This document shows positions 41,115 through 50,994 of a DNA stretch of 64,000 nt, one piece after another. Source of the stretch: Neoalteromonas facilis (lineage in GTDB: Bacteria; Pseudomonadota; Gammaproteobacteria; Enterobacterales; Alteromonadaceae); the NCBI RefSeq assembly GCF_002807665.1, contig NZ_PEAY01000004.1, forward strand, positions 1 to 64,000. Reading direction: 5' to 3'. How positions within the stretch are numbered: the first letter of the stretch is position 1; each line of letters starts with the position of its first letter. Under the pieces are notes generated by a model. It was not told the DNA's origin and made no database searches. It saw only the letters and a program-made list of their open reading frames with translations. Both the position numbers and the translations under genes were made by a program.

Positions 41115-43652
41115 TCACGCTTTAAAAACGATGCGTTTTGCCAGCGTCATAACCGATGGCAAGACAAGCAAGGTGACTAATGCAGATATCGCCATAATGC
41201 TGGCTAAGAAAATACCTACGGTGATGTAGGGCACTAGTGGCGCAAATAATAATGGGGTGAACCCAAGTGCAATAACCAGCGCATTTCTCGCGATTGCTGT
41301 TGCAGGCTCACCAAACATCAATTCAAATGTGCGCTTGATATCTTTCGTTTGAGAATAGGTTTCACGAGCACGCTCTAAGAAGTGAATAGCGAAATCCACT
41401 GACAGCCCGAGGGTAAGTGCAGATAGCACCGCAATGGGCATGTCGTAGTCTTTACCGATAATACCAATCAGGCCGTAGATAAACGAGATCGTGATAGTAA
41501 GTGGCAACATGGCCAATACGCCAAACACTAATGAGCGGAACAGCACTATCATCATGATGAAGACGATGACAAAGGCGCTCATTAAGCTATCTAACATGCC
41601 AGCTACCATGTTTTCTTGCCACACAACATTCAAGTACGCTTTACCTGCCCAACCCAGCTCTAAGCCGCTAGGTAATGGGTTGTTAGCGACGTATTCATCA
41701 ACAACCTGAATGACACGTGTCATATCTTGATTATCACCAGAGGTGAGCTGTAACCACACCAGCGTTTGCTGGAAATCTGGTGTAACAAAGTGCCATAAAT
41801 CGTCAGGTCTGTGAGAAGACTGGTATTGCAATAATGTCTGCGCCACTGCCTGTGGTGAATCAGGGATCAGATAGTCCTTGTCGTCACCAGAGCGCAACTC
41901 ACGGTTCACTATTTTGGTTACATCCGCCAGTGAATTTGACTTACCCACTAAACCAGACGCTTGCAGATGTACTTGTAGGTCGGCAATGTAGGCGAGTAGC
42001 TCAGGTGATTGGAACGCTTTAGACTGACTTAATGCTTTCTCTGCAGCTGATAAGCGAGCTTCAAGGAAAGTCACGACTTCATCAGAGTTATCACCAAATA
42101 ACTTGTCATCAATATCAACAATCAATTGTTGGTATTGTTCATTCAGTGGTGAATTAGCCAGCGCTTGCGTGCGTTCAGCGACCCACTCGTTAAGTTCAGA
42201 CGGTGCGCCTTGTGATAAGAAGGCTTCAATCGACGGCAGCGTATCTGATGCACTCAACACAACATAAGCATCATAGGTACCGGCAAAGTTCTCATTTAAC
42301 ACTCTGTCAGCTACGCGAATTTCGTGATCTTGCTTAAACCAACGAACAGGGTTGTCATTAATTTGGATTTTAGTGATACCCCAAACCGATACCGCAAAGA
42401 CCGCTGCAAATGCAACGATTAATGTACCGCGATAACCCATGGCGAACTTTCCGAGCTGTCGTGCTGCAACCGCTATTTTACTGCCACCGTGTTGTGCATG
42501 CATGACTTCTTGAAGCTTATTCAACGATGCTTCATTCATGCGTGATAGATAAGCTGGCATAAAGGCAATCGTGATCAAGAAGGCGAGCAATATACCCGTG
42601 CCCACGAACGCACCAAAAATCTGTACCGGCGGAATGGGTGTCAGCATCAAAGAATAGAAACCAACTGACGAGGTAATCGAGGTGTACAACATAGGGGTAA
42701 ACAAATGCCCGACAACTTCTTCAATGGTATCGTTTAAGTTTTTACCGGGTAAATAGCGGTCACTGAATTCAGACAAAATATGCACAGAGTCAACCACGGC
42801 AATTGGCATCAAGAAAATAGCAATCATCGAGGACATGATGTGCACGGTGTATCCCATGCCGATAAGCCCACCCATGGTGATCATGACCGTTGCCATGGCC
42901 ACAATCATCGGCGCGATAATCAACGGAATATTCCTGAAGAAAATGAACAGCAGAATGAATATGGTGAGGCCAGCCAACGGAGCAGAAATGCCCATTTGCA
43001 CAAACATTTCAACGCCAAACTGATCTTCTGCTACGGGTAATCCTGTGATGTACCAGTCTGCGGTACCGTCTAGCTTATCGATTTCGCCACGGATCTGCTC
43101 TGCAATCCGATAGCTTTGGTTTTTGTCTTCTATCGGAACGTAAATAGCTGCTGCTTTACCGTTTTGAGAGGCTAGCGTTTCCTGCAGCAGTGGCAAGCGC
43201 GACAGGTTATGACGAATTTGTGCAGCTTGAGACTCTGACTCGGGTGGTTTAGACATCATCCATTCAAATCGGATGGTGCCAGGCGCAGATTGTGAGATGT
43301 TGTCGACAGTTGAAATGGACATCAAATCAGCCGCGATGACACCGTCAATTGACATAATTGACTTTGTGATGTCAAAAATGTCAGTCAAAGCCGCTGGTGT
43401 GAACACGCCGTCACTGTGCTCTGACTCAACCACACCCACCACAATTGCGTCATGCATTGCAAAGCGGGTTTTCACATCATTATGAAAAACACGCGCCGGA
43501 TGCTCAGCATCCAACATGTTCTCTGGGTCAGTATCTATCTGGATCCGAGGGATTTGCGCTGTAAAAATAAGGGCTAAAATTGCCAACACTGCATACACCA
43601 ATTTAGGCTTGGTGATACAAAAATGGACAAGATTTTTCGCTATGTGCTGCAT
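41115..43652 (-). CDS. RND-superfamily exporter (MMPL/HpnN-like)
   Basis: The protein has 845 residues with two symmetrical halves. A first membrane helix (LVYAVLAILALIFTAQIP) and a periplasmic loop (40-210) are followed by six helices (MGISAPLAGLTIFILLFIFF onwards), then a second half with the same plan (from about 415; final helices after NMVAGMLDSLMSAFVIVF). LTLGLSVDFAIHFLERARE is the conserved RND segment. It resembles lipid/hopanoid exporters rather than drug pumps. It heads an operon with LolA-like, DUF1302-like and DUF2892 genes, suggesting transport of a lipid-like molecule across the envelope. Confidence 0.88.
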   Translation of the reverse strand: MQHIAKNLVHFCITKPKLVYAVLAILALIFTAQIPRIQIDTDPENMLDAEHPARVFHNDVKTRFAMHDAIVVGVVESEHSDGVFTPAALTDIFDITKSIMSIDGVIAADLMSISTVDNISQSAPGTIRFEWMMSKPPESESQAAQIRHNLSRLPLLQETLASQNGKAAAIYVPIEDKNQSYRIAEQIRGEIDKLDGTADWYITGLPVAEDQFGVEMFVQMGISAPLAGLTIFILLFIFFRNIPLIIAPMIVAMATVMITMGGLIGMGYTVHIMSSMIAIFLMPIAVVDSVHILSEFSDRYLPGKNLNDTIEEVVGHLFTPMLYTSITSSVGFYSLMLTPIPPVQIFGAFVGTGILLAFLITIAFMPAYLSRMNEASLNKLQEVMHAQHGGSKIAVAARQLGKFAMGYRGTLIVAFAAVFAVSVWGITKIQINDNPVRWFKQDHEIRVADRVLNENFAGTYDAYVVLSASDTLPSIEAFLSQGAPSELNEWVAERTQALANSPLNEQYQQLIVDIDDKLFGDNSDEVVTFLEARLSAAEKALSQSKAFQSPELLAYIADLQVHLQASGLVGKSNSLADVTKIVNRELRSGDDKDYLIPDSPQAVAQTLLQYQSSHRPDDLWHFVTPDFQQTLVWLQLTSGDNQDMTRVIQVVDEYVANNPLPSGLELGWAGKAYLNVVWQENMVAGMLDSLMSAFVIVFIMMIVLFRSLVFGVLAMLPLTITISFIYGLIGIIGKDYDMPIAVLSALTLGLSVDFAIHFLERARETYSQTKDIKRTFELMFGEPATAIARNALVIALGFTPLLFAPLVPYITVGIFLASIMAISALVTLLVLPSVMTLAKRIVFKA

Positions 43653-43727
43653 ATAATAAAAACCGATAACTAAATACTCTAAGAATATATAAACAAGAAT
43701 CGTGCCGTATTATATGCAGCGGTTTAG

Positions 43728-46700
43728 CTAGCTCTCTTCTGCGTGTAAATGCGAATAAATCACGCGTAAGGTTGAATTAATGTTCTGCTTAGCCGTCGGC
43801 CAGAAAATCGCAATGTTATCAATTAAACGGTTTTCACAGAACATCTGCAAACGGTTCGCCATATCACTGAGCGGCGCCGAATGAATACTTTCTAGCATCG
43901 TTATTAGCTTGCGTGAAGAAAGCTGAATATCACGGTTATTATTCTCTTCTACGGCTTTATCTAATTCATCAATTCGCTCTTGTAAGCCGTCGATCAATCC
44001 TTGAAGGGTGCTTGCCAGTGACGTCACGCCCTGATGATTTTGTAAGTATGGTAATAAATCAAACCATACAGCCGGATCTGAAGGCATGGGCAATTTTGCA
44101 AACTCTGGAACAGGGCGCGGCTCGGCTGATTGTTGCTGCTCATTAACTTGTTTCAATTCTTCTTTCTGAGCATCAATCAGCGCCTGCTCTTGTGCAGCCA
44201 ATTTATCTGCACTTGAAGCAATTTGTTTTTGCGCATCCTGCAATGCGTTTTCTTTACTGCTTAGTTGCTGTTTACTGTCTTGCAGCTCAGCTTCCAGCGC
44301 TTTTAATTGCTCATTGAGCTCTTGCTGGCTGCTGTTTTGATCATTCAGTGACGCTTTGCTTTGCGCATATTCTTCTTTTACTGAGCGTAACGCTTCGGTG
44401 AGTCGCTGTTGCTCTTCTTGCAACGCTTGAATGTTATCTTCACGCTGTTGCAGGCTGTTTTGTTGTTCAATAACTTGTTGCTTAAGTTTCTTCTCTTCCT
44501 CTTCTTGCTGCGCGATACGTGCTTGCAATGCGTCAGCCTGCTCTTTGGCAGCATTTAATTCTTGCGTGAGTTTTTGCTCGTCAGATTGTGTCTTAGAAAC
44601 GGTTGTTTCCGCACTCTTCAGTGCTTCTAGTTTGTTGTCTAAGGTAGACTGCATTTCTTTATTTTGCGCTTCGGCTTGTTCAAGCGCTTGTTGCAACTGT
44701 TGCTTTTGCTTTTCAATTTCAGCGTGGTGTTGACGCCATTGCTCGTCATTACCTTCCATCATTTCGCGTTGCTTAACAGCACGAGACTCAACATCAGCCA
44801 TTTCTTGCTTCAATTGAGCAAGCTTGTCTTGTTGTGCTTTGCGTGCAAGTTTTTCCGCATCCACCTGGCGTTGGTGCTCATCCAATTGGGCTTGGGTTGT
44901 GTCGAGCTGGGCTTTCTTCGCCGCGAGCTCTTCAGCCAATGCTTTTTGTTTCTCTTGCCATTGTTGGTCGCTTTGCGCGATTTTTTCATCTTGCGCAGCA
45001 GCGCGTTGTTCAACGTCTTTTAATTCAGCTTCGAGCTTCTCAAGTAATGCTGCGTGCTGTGCTTTTTCTTCTTCGGTTTGCTGTTGAGTACTACTGAGTT
45101 GCTCGGTTGTTTTTTGTAGCTCTTCTTGTTTTGCTTTTAGTTCAGCCTGCAGTTCCGCTTGCTGTGCTTGCCATTTCGCATCAGCCTCGGCGATTTTTTC
45201 CTGCTGCTCTATACTGCGTTTTTCAACTTCTTGTAGCTCATGGTGTAATTGTTCAAGTTCCGCTTCGCGTGCAGCACTTGCTTGCTTTTCTTTCTCTGAT
45301 TGTTCACGCGCTTGGGTTAAGGCTTGCTCAGTTGTATCAAGTTGCTCTTGCTTGGCTTTGAGCTCTTGTGCTAGTTGCTGAGTTTGCTTCTCCATGTCAC
45401 CTTTTTGTTGCTGTGACATTTGCTCAAGCATCTTCATTTCATGCTGTAAGTGATCGACATAGCTGCTCTTATTGCTTAACTCAGCTTGTGCTTCCTGACA
45501 CAGCAGTTCCAACTCACGACGTTTTTGCTCAGCCAGTTCAGAGGCCTTGCGCTGATTGATGAGTTGTTCACGTAACTTCTCACTGGTTTGGCTAGAACTG
45601 ACCAATTGAGATTGCAAGTTATTGATCTGGCCGCTGACGTCACTGATTTGCTTATCTTTGGAATCGATAGAGCTTTTGAGTGAATCAATCTGTGCCAACG
45701 ACGCTTGAAGAGATTCTTGTTGCTTAGCCTGTTCCGCTTTCAAACGTTCGGTATTTTGCTCACTTAACGCTAATTGTTCTTGCGCCTTCTTGTGTTTCTT
45801 CTCACTGTATTGAAGGGCATCTGCAATTTGATTACGCTGTTTCTGAAGTCGATTAACCTTGTCACTCGATTCTTCCAGTTGTGCTTCGAGCTCGGCGTTA
45901 GCCTCTTGACTCTCTGCTAATAATTCACGGTTGCGGGCGTAATCGTCCTGCAATGATTGCAAGTGACCGCTGATATCTTCGTGCGCTTGTTGCAGATCTT
46001 GAATGGTATCCATTTTGGCTGCGAGATCATGTTCCGCCGCCTGCAGTTTATCTTGTGTATCTTGCAGTGAGCGTGCTCGGCTGGCCAACAAGTCTTGACT
46101 ACTTTCAAGCAGTTGTTGTTTCTCGGCTATTTCACGTTCAGCCGCGGCACGCAGATTTACCGCTTCTAAACGTGCTGCATTGGCTTGCTCAATAGCGCGC
46201 AGGTCAACCCATAAGCACAATGTGGCAACGTATTGCTGTTGGTCAAACAATGGTACTAGCGTCACTTCGCACGGCAGCTGGACACCGTTGTGCTCATGCA
46301 CCCAAGAGAATGAATTCACTTTTTTCTCAGCTTGGACACGATCTAAATAGGTGCTCATTTCATCAGCGTGTTGGTCATCACTGTTAAGCTGCTTACTGGC
46401 TGGTGAAAGCCCGCGTAATTCGTCTTCGCTTTTAACGTCAAAAAAGGCACATGCAGCAGGGTTTAACTGAGTAAACCCGTCACTACCAAGAATAGCGATT
46501 GGCATCGCGCTGTAGGTTATCAAACGGTCTAGTTTTTCGCTGATGAAATGCTTGTCACGTGAATCCGTTACCCAGCATACATAGCGAGTTTCTTTGCCGG
46601 GTAGTTTGGTAACGTCCAAACGAGTCGCAATGGAGCCATCTTCGCCACACGCCAGTTCAGAGTAAAAGTTTTCAATCAGGCCTTTTTGATGCAATAGCCT

Positions 46701-48224
46701 TGCTGCAGTACCGGAGTGCTCTGGATTCTTAAAGAACTGATAGAAGGTTTGTTTTTCCAGCTCTTGTTGGCTTTTACCCAAAATGGTACCGAGTGACGTA
46801 TTGACGCGTATCACCTTGTCTTCTTCGTTAAAAATGGCGATGCCGAGCGGCGATTGGTCAATAAAGCTTTCCAATGCTTTCGATTTAGCTTCAGCCTCTC
46901 GTTCCATGGTTTTAATCGGCGTTAGATCTTCAATCACGGCTATAGTACCAGCGTGAACACCTTCTAGCTTGTACGCCAGTACATGGACGTTTACATCAGC
47001 CGGTTGTTCGTCACCTGTCATGATAGTAAGCGACTTACGTTTGGCGCCGAGCCCTTCAGAGGATTTATGTACGCCAATGAATTCGTCACTGAAAATCTCG
47101 ATATCGTCGATAGACTTGCCTTTGATGCGATTGAGCTCAATTTTAAACAGTGAACAAAAGGCTCGGTTGCAATCCACCAATTGATTTTTCTCATTTAGGA
47201 AATAAACCGGTAACGGGCTTGCCGCAATAAGTGTTTTAAGTTGTTTTTGATAGAGCTCAGATTGGGCTTTTAGCTTTTCAATTTTAGCTAGGCTGGTGAA
47301 GATCAGAGTAATCGATTGAGGTGACTCTTTGCCCGCTGCAGTGTAAGGGTATGCATTGATAATGACGGGCACAATTTTTTCGTTAACGTTCAATTCAACG
47401 TTAAGTTCAGCTGAGCGCCCTTCTGCGAATTGTTTGATCGTGCGCTCCCATTCGGGCTTATTTCCTTCTTGCAACATCCGCGTAAACGAGGCTAGCGAGA
47501 TGGATTCTGAATCGCCAAGCCCGAGCAGTTTCGCCAGTGGCTCATTTACATGCAGTGTTTCGGCATCGAGATCAAATTCGGCCCGGCTCACATGCGCATT
47601 AATGAAGGTGCCAACATGATGCGCAATGATGCCTCTTTGCTCATCGATGTTTTCTTGATAACTGTTGATGTCTTCAATGGCGATCAATGTGACGATGTCA
47701 CCAATCGGTTTCTTTTGCGGTGCGATACGCATGCGCACCTGACTATCACGACTACCTAACAAACATTGAATATGGCTTTCTTGGTGTTGTGATAGCGCTG
47801 CACTAACTTCGTCGTTAAGCTCCTTTGGACACACTTGCACAAATGGCGTACCGATCATGTGTTCAATTTTTTTGGTCAGGAAGTAGGCCGCCATGCGGTT
47901 GGCGTAGAGAATATTACCCTCTGCGTCGAGTTGAATAATGCCACTATTGAAGCGATCGAGTTGTTCTTGAACGTGGGCAATATTGTCGTCCGACGCTGCT
48001 AACGCTTGATCCTTTGTTTGAAGCTTACCTTTTTGCATGAAAATCGTGATGGCGAGACCAATAATGGCAACGAGCAGCACAATTAATATTGCATCCAGCA
48101 CCAGCGGGTTTGCTGATTGCAGAGGCTCAGAAATAGCCCATGCTGAAGACGCATTGAGTATCAATGCGAGAAAAACGAAAAACTTTGCCTTCAATGGCAA
48201 CAATGTGAGCGCTCGGTATGGCAT
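43728..48224 (-). CDS. Giant membrane PAS/coiled-coil protein with HPt-like tail
   Basis: The protein has 1498 residues. There are two N-terminal hydrophobic segments (about 10-30 and 42-64). About five PAS-like regions follow (approximately 85-190, 200-310, 330-440, 445-570, 575-690; for example FNSGIIQLDAEGNILYANRM, QSPLGIAIFNEEDKVIRVN). A coiled coil of about 670 residues, very rich in Gln, Glu, Ala and Lys, runs from about 690 to 1365. The final 110 residues look like an HPt four-helix bundle, but the AHKLKG-type phosphoacceptor His is replaced (SSRKLITML). No kinase, GGDEF, EAL or methyl-accepting domain is seen. It may be a scaffold or cell-pole sensor. It lies 75 bases before the RND operon and may be co-transcribed with it. 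Confidence 0.85.
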   Translation of the reverse strand: MPYRALTLLPLKAKFFVFLALILNASSAWAISEPLQSANPLVLDAILIVLLVAIIGLAITIFMQKGKLQTKDQALAASDDNIAHVQEQLDRFNSGIIQLDAEGNILYANRMAAYFLTKKIEHMIGTPFVQVCPKELNDEVSAALSQHQESHIQCLLGSRDSQVRMRIAPQKKPIGDIVTLIAIEDINSYQENIDEQRGIIAHHVGTFINAHVSRAEFDLDAETLHVNEPLAKLLGLGDSESISLASFTRMLQEGNKPEWERTIKQFAEGRSAELNVELNVNEKIVPVIINAYPYTAAGKESPQSITLIFTSLAKIEKLKAQSELYQKQLKTLIAASPLPVYFLNEKNQLVDCNRAFCSLFKIELNRIKGKSIDDIEIFSDEFIGVHKSSEGLGAKRKSLTIMTGDEQPADVNVHVLAYKLEGVHAGTIAVIEDLTPIKTMEREAEAKSKALESFIDQSPLGIAIFNEEDKVIRVNTSLGTILGKSQQELEKQTFYQFFKNPEHSGTAARLLHQKGLIENFYSELACGEDGSIATRLDVTKLPGKETRYVCWVTDSRDKHFISEKLDRLITYSAMPIAILGSDGFTQLNPAACAFFDVKSEDELRGLSPASKQLNSDDQHADEMSTYLDRVQAEKKVNSFSWVHEHNGVQLPCEVTLVPLFDQQQYVATLCLWVDLRAIEQANAARLEAVNLRAAAEREIAEKQQLLESSQDLLASRARSLQDTQDKLQAAEHDLAAKMDTIQDLQQAHEDISGHLQSLQDDYARNRELLAESQEANAELEAQLEESSDKVNRLQKQRNQIADALQYSEKKHKKAQEQLALSEQNTERLKAEQAKQQESLQASLAQIDSLKSSIDSKDKQISDVSGQINNLQSQLVSSSQTSEKLREQLINQRKASELAEQKRRELELLCQEAQAELSNKSSYVDHLQHEMKMLEQMSQQQKGDMEKQTQQLAQELKAKQEQLDTTEQALTQAREQSEKEKQASAAREAELEQLHHELQEVEKRSIEQQEKIAEADAKWQAQQAELQAELKAKQEELQKTTEQLSSTQQQTEEEKAQHAALLEKLEAELKDVEQRAAAQDEKIAQSDQQWQEKQKALAEELAAKKAQLDTTQAQLDEHQRQVDAEKLARKAQQDKLAQLKQEMADVESRAVKQREMMEGNDEQWRQHHAEIEKQKQQLQQALEQAEAQNKEMQSTLDNKLEALKSAETTVSKTQSDEQKLTQELNAAKEQADALQARIAQQEEEEKKLKQQVIEQQNSLQQREDNIQALQEEQQRLTEALRSVKEEYAQSKASLNDQNSSQQELNEQLKALEAELQDSKQQLSSKENALQDAQKQIASSADKLAAQEQALIDAQKEELKQVNEQQQSAEPRPVPEFAKLPMPSDPAVWFDLLPYLQNHQGVTSLASTLQGLIDGLQERIDELDKAVEENNNRDIQLSSRKLITMLESIHSAPLSDMANRLQMFCENRLIDNIAIFWPTAKQNINSTLRVIYSHLHAEES

Positions 48225-48404
48225 TACAATTCGGTCCTGACAGTAAGAATCAAGTTTAACGAAATCAATACTATAAAAGATATCGGCCAGTTTTTACGCT
48301 GCTTAACCGCATCTATGGTGCGTAAATTGATACCTTTTATGCAGCGCAATATTTGCCTGCTTATAAAACATAGCAGAGAGCTGGTAATTCGCGCGAAGTT
48401 TTAA

Positions 48405-48430
48405 CCCTATGTATGTTGTAACACATAGGG
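48405..48430 (-). terminator. Hairpin after the DksA/TraR-like gene
   Basis: CCCTATGT pairs with ACATAGGG around a 10-base loop, 13 bases after the stop of the minus-strand gene at 48443. The T tract is weak (TTAAAACTT). Confidence 0.5.
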
Positions 48431-48442
48431 CTATACGCAGAG

Positions 48443-48763
48443 TTATTGTGCGCAATCGCGGCAAAATTGTGTGTACGGAATGACTTGCAGTCTTTGTTGT
48501 GAAATGTCGACGCCGCACTTTGCACATACCCCATATTCATCGCGCGCTAGGCGATCAAGGGCATCATTGACTTGATGCAGCTCTACAGTTGCCTCATGAA
48601 CAAGGTTGTGCAAAACGTCATCGTTTTCTCGCTCAGTGACTTGCTCGGCAAAATCAGCCGAATGTGCTTTGGCAATGTCATGTTTTAGTGCATCAATGCG
48701 CGAAAGGAGTTCGCTTTGTTTGGCGCTTAGAATTGCGCCGTAGTCGATACAAGTTTGGCTCAT
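48443..48763 (-). CDS. DksA/TraR-family C4 zinc-finger protein
   Basis: The protein has 106 residues. A helical N-terminal hairpin (LLSRIDALKHDIAKAHS) is followed by LDRLARDEYGVCAKCGVDISQQRL and FCRDCAQ, giving the CxxC-CxxC zinc finger of the family. Members bind RNA polymerase through the secondary channel, often with ppGpp. It is shorter than DksA (151), so it is a TraR/YbiI-type paralogue. It is divergent from the alcohol dehydrogenase gene. Confidence 0.92.
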   Translation of the reverse strand: MSQTCIDYGAILSAKQSELLSRIDALKHDIAKAHSADFAEQVTERENDDVLHNLVHEATVELHQVNDALDRLARDEYGVCAKCGVDISQQRLQVIPYTQFCRDCAQ

Positions 48764-48916
48764 AATGGTGCCTTTATCTGTAGGGTGAGCCCATATTGTG
48801 TGGGAATTGCAGGGCAGATTTATTGATTTGGGCCAACAAAAATCGTGTTTTTTTCACTTGCAAAGCAATCCGATCGCGCTCAAGGTGACCAAATAGAAGG
48901 TTAAAAGGCATTGAGC

Positions 48917-50077
48917 ATGATTGCAGATATTCAAATTCCAGGAACCATTAAATCAGGCGGCGGAGCACTTAATGAGCTGACCGCTATCATGAGGCAATTG
49001 AACGTAACAAAACCCTGCATAATTGCTGATCCGATTATGGTGACGCTGGGTTGGGTGGCGAAACTGACCGCGCAGTTGGAAGAAGAGGGGATCTCAGCAG
49101 CACTGTTCAGTGACGTAATGCCAGAGCCAGATGACCGTTCAATTGTCGGTGCGGTTGAATTGGTCAAGCAGCATCAATGCAATGGTTTAGTGGCATTAGG
49201 CGGCGGCAGTGCGATTGACAGCGCAAAAGCGATAGCGTTATTGGCAACGCATGGAGGTGCAATGCGTGACTATAAGGTGCCACACGTTATCAGCGAGCAA
49301 AGTATGCCCGTGATTGCCATCCCGACGACTGCTGGAACGGGCTCTGAGTGCACTCGTGTCACCGTGATCAGCGACAGCGAATCGGCTGAAAAAATGCTGT
49401 GTATGGGGCCCGGCTTAATGCCAAAGTGTGCAATTTTGGACTATGAACTTACCTTATCAGTACCGTTCAGAGTGGCTGCTGATACGGGGTTGGATGCACT
49501 CACGCATGCTATTGAAGCCTATGTGAGCAAGAAAGCCAATCCTTTCAGTGATCAGATGGCTATCAGTGCTATGCGTTTAATAGCCCCTAACTTATTGAGT
49601 GCTTGCTTATCACCCGACGATAAAAGCGCAAAAGAGGCCATGATGCTAGGCGCAAGTTTAGCGGGCATGGCGTTTTCTAATGCATCGGTTGCGCTGGTTC
49701 ATGGTATGAGCCGTCCTATTGGCGTTCATTTTCATGTGCCACACGGCATGAGTAACGCTATGTTGCTACCATTGGTAACTGAGTACTCACTGTCAGGAAA
49801 TCCTAATAAATATGCGGAATGTGCAAAGCATCTTGGACTAGTAGACTCTACGTTTGATATCGAACTCTGCCATAAAGAGCTCATGGACTTTCTAAACTTG
49901 CTCAATACTGAGTTAAAGGTTCCCAAAATGTCTGAATTCGGTATCGACAAAGCGCAATATGCGAACTTGATTGACTTGATGGCGACCCAAGCACTTGCTT
50001 CGGGTTCACCTGCAAATAACCCTAAAGTGCCAGAAAAGAAGGCACTTATGAGCCTATACGAAGAAGCCTATAGCTGA
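48917..50077 (+). CDS. Iron-containing alcohol dehydrogenase
   Basis: The protein has 386 residues. NAD-binding is marked by GLVALGGGSAIDSAKAIALL, followed by IPTTAGTGSECTRVTVIS. Iron ligands lie in DTGLDALTHAIEAYVSKKAN and in VHGMSRPIGVHFHVPHGMSN, the family signature. ATG 48917 has AAAGG 8 bases upstream; the TTG at 48911 is less likely. The substrate may be a short alcohol or aldehyde and cannot be read from the context. It is monocistronic. Confidence 0.93.
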   Translation: MIADIQIPGTIKSGGGALNELTAIMRQLNVTKPCIIADPIMVTLGWVAKLTAQLEEEGISAALFSDVMPEPDDRSIVGAVELVKQHQCNGLVALGGGSAIDSAKAIALLATHGGAMRDYKVPHVISEQSMPVIAIPTTAGTGSECTRVTVISDSESAEKMLCMGPGLMPKCAILDYELTLSVPFRVAADTGLDALTHAIEAYVSKKANPFSDQMAISAMRLIAPNLLSACLSPDDKSAKEAMMLGASLAGMAFSNASVALVHGMSRPIGVHFHVPHGMSNAMLLPLVTEYSLSGNPNKYAECAKHLGLVDSTFDIELCHKELMDFLNLLNTELKVPKMSEFGIDKAQYANLIDLMATQALASGSPANNPKVPEKKALMSLYEEAYS

Positions 50078-50098
50078 AGTTCCCGATAAAGGTAGTGT

Positions 50099-50560
50099 TT
50101 AGTCTTTGTCTTTATTTTCAATCACTATGTCGGCGTAAGAACGCAGTTTGTCTTTATGCCTGAGGTGTGCGAAAGGATCGTGTTTATCGGGTGATGCGGG
50201 TGGACGAGTGGCCTCATCATCCGGAGCTGCCTGTTCATCGCCTTTTATTTTATGTTTAAACTTCAGCAGTCGCTGCAAAGCTGTATTAGAGCCTTGCTGA
50301 TCAGCAATAGCTTGTTTGCGTTGATTGTAGCCATGATTGGCCAATAAAAAGCCCATTGCGACGGCAATCCAGGCGCTCCACTTTATGACAAACGACCAGC
50401 CCACTGAGGCGTTCTGAGTCGATTCTGCATAACGTAAATAGTCATTGTGAATCTGACCGATTAAAACGATCGCGACAATAGTGATAAGCAAAGACACCAG
50501 TAAAAATTTGTATTTTCGCCACAATAGGCCAGAGAGAATGATGTTGATAAGCTTATTCAT
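50099..50560 (-). CDS. Two-helix membrane protein of unknown function
   Basis: The protein has 153 residues with two membrane helices (FLLVSLLITIVAIVLIGQIH and WSFVIKWSAWIAVAMGFLLAN) and a hydrophilic tail (about residues 75-153) that is charged and Pro/Asp-rich. It starts 2 bases after the stop of the small gene at 50563, so the two form an operon. No family is recognised. Confidence 0.75.
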   Translation of the reverse strand: MNKLINIILSGLLWRKYKFLLVSLLITIVAIVLIGQIHNDYLRYAESTQNASVGWSFVIKWSAWIAVAMGFLLANHGYNQRKQAIADQQGSNTALQRLLKFKHKIKGDEQAAPDDEATRPPASPDKHDPFAHLRHKDKLRSYADIVIENKDKD

Positions 50561-50562
50561 GT

Positions 50563-50760
50563 TTAACCAAAAATATTGAAACCCAACACTGCTAAGATTG
50601 CCAACAGCCCTTTCTCTTTGATCGCAGAGTAAATTTTAGATTCTTCCTCTTGCACAACGACTTCGAGTTCGTCAGGAGAAAAATCTTCAGGTTTGCGTTT
50701 CATTAGCACAATGCGTGTACGTGCACGATCGATTGCTTTGTCACGAATCGCTTGCTTCAT
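50563..50760 (-). CDS. Small conserved-looking protein
   Basis: The protein has 65 residues. A basic N-terminal half (KQAIRDKAIDRARTRIVLMK) and an acidic middle (DFSPDELEVVVQEEESKI) end in a hydrophobic tail (GLLAILAVLGFNIFG) that may insert in the membrane. It has no clear ribosome-binding site. The tight junction with the next gene and the non-random composition support it. The function is unknown. Confidence 0.6.
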   Translation of the reverse strand: MKQAIRDKAIDRARTRIVLMKRKPEDFSPDELEVVVQEEESKIYSAIKEKGLLAILAVLGFNIFG

Positions 50761-50994
50761 TTTTGTGTTTAATGATGAAAAAGGGTTTTTCAGAGATACT
50801 CCGGCGTCTACTGGCTGGTACTAACCTAATAGTGGTGGTGTTGGGCTAGTATTTCAACAATTAAAGCTTTACTAAACATTTCAGTGATATTTTTAACACC
50901 GCTAGGCATGGCTTTTACTGAAGTTAACCACATGGTTGGTGATGTTGCTGTTGTGCAATTGGATAGCAACCATTTACAACGCACAACCCCAAAA

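Noticed and set aside
44431-45361. Several long plus-strand open frames opposite the coiled-coil region of the 1498-residue protein
   Set aside because: They are Cys/Ser/Leu-rich reverse readings of the Gln/Glu/Ala-rich coiled coil. Low codon diversity keeps the opposite frames open.
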